The position numbers were made by a program, and so were the translations under genes. The notes under the pieces are model-generated. The model was not told the DNA's origin. It made no database searches and saw nothing but the letters and a program-made list of their open reading frames with translations. This document shows, piece by piece, positions 62,300 to 64,000 of a stretch of 64,000 nucleotides of DNA. This DNA comes from Lepturacanthus savala (taxonomy: Eukaryota > Chordata > Actinopteri > Scombriformes > Trichiuridae), in the NCBI GenBank assembly GCA_030544235.1, contig CM060463.1:16183690-16247689 (forward strand), written 5' to 3'. Within the stretch, counting starts at the first letter, position 1, and each line of letters opens with the position of its first letter.

Positions 62300-64000
62300 C
62301 TACATACACTAAATATGTTCAATTTAAATGGAACCCACCAGCAGACAAACACTGATTAATAATAATAATAAAAAGATATATATAATCTCTGCTGTTTGAC
62401 TGTTTGTGATCACCATGTAGAGTTGCACTCTGAGGTTTCCCAGGAGAGAAGGTGTGTCAGTTAAACACCAGGTTCTGCAAACAACAATTGAACCAATTAC
62501 CCGTTTGAAGAGCTTCAGCCATGCTTGCTCTCTGCTTTACATGTGCCCTCAAAGCCAGGTTTCACCACAAGATGTCGGCCTTGCCTAACGGTCCAGCTCC
62601 ACTCACTGAGGTACAGGGAGTTGTTTTGTGCTCCGAACATTATTCCACATTAACCAGACGAGTGCATCTGACAGAGATGGTACGTTTCTTTGGAGAAAAC
62701 AGAAGTTCGTCTGGAGAAACTCTAACGAGCTGCTCCTGTTTAAGTCTTTAGTATCACCGAAGCCTGATCCCCTTCCACCTGCCCATCCAGCAAAAAAAGG
62801 GATCTTTTTAAAATAGTTTTCTAAGTGTTTTCCCTCTATTTCCACATTTGATTTATAACAGCTAAGTGATAAGTGTTACAGGGACCCCCCCCCCTCCACA
62901 CACACACACACACACACATGCTATACAGACTCCTCTCAGGGCGCATCTTCAGCGTATAAATCAGTGGGGTGAAGAGTGAGCCTGACACCAGCTGAGGGGT
63001 GGTCCACAACACATTTATCACAGCAGAAAGAAAAACAGTCATTATGAAGGGACAAGGCACTCGTGCATGAATTGAGGAGATCATTCTCGCAGACAAAAAA
63101 TAAAACTGTTGTTGTGAACTCCAGCCTGAGTGTGTGCATGTGTGCCCTCTGGCAGTGCTACGCCACAGAGATTTATCGTGCAGCATACCGATGGTTTACC
63201 TGGATTTATCCTCCGACTACAGGAGAGCGCTCTCCCTCGGAATAATATCCTGCCAAGAACAACTCCCGCAGAAAGCTGCAAGACAACGGCCAGGCCTGCA
63301 GCTCCATATGCATGGCAACATAAAGGAAAAACACACGCTTATATAAAACTTGGCAGGATGAGAGTGATTCCCTCGATTTACGTATCATCGCTCTCTGGTG
63401 GGAACGGTGCACGTAAGAAGTCACATGTCCGTGGAGTTTGAGTAATAATCTGGAATGGTTCGGTCTGTTTTGCTGCTTTCTGTCAGCAGTGGATACAACG
63501 CAATAGTTATTTAGCCTTAACCCAGCTTAACAAGGATCTGGATTTAAATTTGCTGTCATGAACCCTCAGATTTGGAGCAGTGTGTGTGTGTGTGTGTTGG
63601 GTGGGTGGGGGGGTATTCATCTGAAATGAACAGCAGACAAGCTGGGCAGGTTAGCAAGTCGTCACGGCTGTCAGGAAAAGCATCTCGCCCCGGAGAAAAA
63701 CCGAGGTGAAAGACGTCACAGTGCTGACCGCGACGTTTGATTGACAAGCAATTCCTGGGAAGAGCAAAACAGAAAAACCACAGTAATGACTGGACCAAAC
63801 TTAACAAGAAATCACAAGAGAACGGTGGTGCAGGTGCAACGAGCGACCTCACGGCTCCCCAATCAACCTGCTGCGGGACCAACGATTGTAAATTGGCTTG
63901 CACGGAGATTAAATATTGACTTTATTCGGGGGTTCTCTTTTCTATAGAACAGCCTGGTTCTCACATCTCGTGTAAGATCCGGCTCGTTGATATTATGTCA
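62300..64000. other. Intergenic DNA to the right end
   Basis: No splice-flanked conserved exon was recognised on either strand. GT/CA tracts occur at 62897-62919 and 63580-63600. A weak GPCR-like resemblance on the minus strand around 62940-63170 is discussed as a finding. Confidence 0.45.
62887..62919. repeat. Poly-C then CA microsatellite
   Basis: CCCCCCCCCTCC is followed by about eleven CA units. Confidence 0.85.

Overview
This window is vertebrate nuclear DNA, almost certainly from a ray-finned (teleost) fish. The evidence is long introns with GT/AG splice sites, dense CA/GT/TA microsatellites, and many repeats of kinds common in fish genomes (Harbinger, hAT, Tc1, a LINE tail, tRNA-type SINE). 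No bacterial features, CRISPR array, tRNA or rRNA gene was found.

Three protein-coding genes can be built exon by exon. (1) itga5, integrin alpha-5, plus strand, 4155-48778: thirty coding exons whose phases all join without a break, giving 1055 residues. It covers the signal peptide, seven-bladed propeller, thigh and calf domains, furin site, membrane helix and GFFKR tail. (2) A small FBA-domain gene of the FBXO2/6/44 kind, plus strand, coding 54390-57325 plus an untranslated first exon near 53400-53482. It encodes 176 residues and has no F-box. (3) svbp, small vasohibin-binding protein, minus strand, coding 59765 to 58988 in two exons, 66 residues. Each svbp exon is short and lies opposite longer chance ORFs, so it is easy to miss.

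Layout: 1-3890 is intergenic with a CA repeat and an inverted-repeat element close to the promoter. 3890-49520 is itga5, whose introns hold a Harbinger element with a transposase remnant (8548-9142), a LINE fragment (11584-12155), a hAT/BED-finger transposase remnant (15780-16163), a tRNA-like SINE (27530-27702), several MITEs and several perfect hairpins. 49520-53360 is intergenic with nothing recognisable. 53360-57720 is the FBA gene, with two copies of one repeat flanking its exon 3. 58480-60210 is svbp, convergent with the FBA gene. 60230-64000 is intergenic, with two hAT-type MITEs and a Tc1-like transposase fragment.

The three genes do not form a pathway. Integrin alpha-5 pairs with beta-1 as the fibronectin receptor. 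FBA domains of this subgroup recognise N-glycans on misfolded glycoproteins. SVBP chaperones the vasohibin tubulin carboxypeptidases. I found no convincing undescribed system. The points most worth a second look are the hidden svbp gene, the F-box-less and cysteine-rich FBA protein, the three upstream ORFs at the itga5 start, and a set of perfect short-loop inverted repeats.
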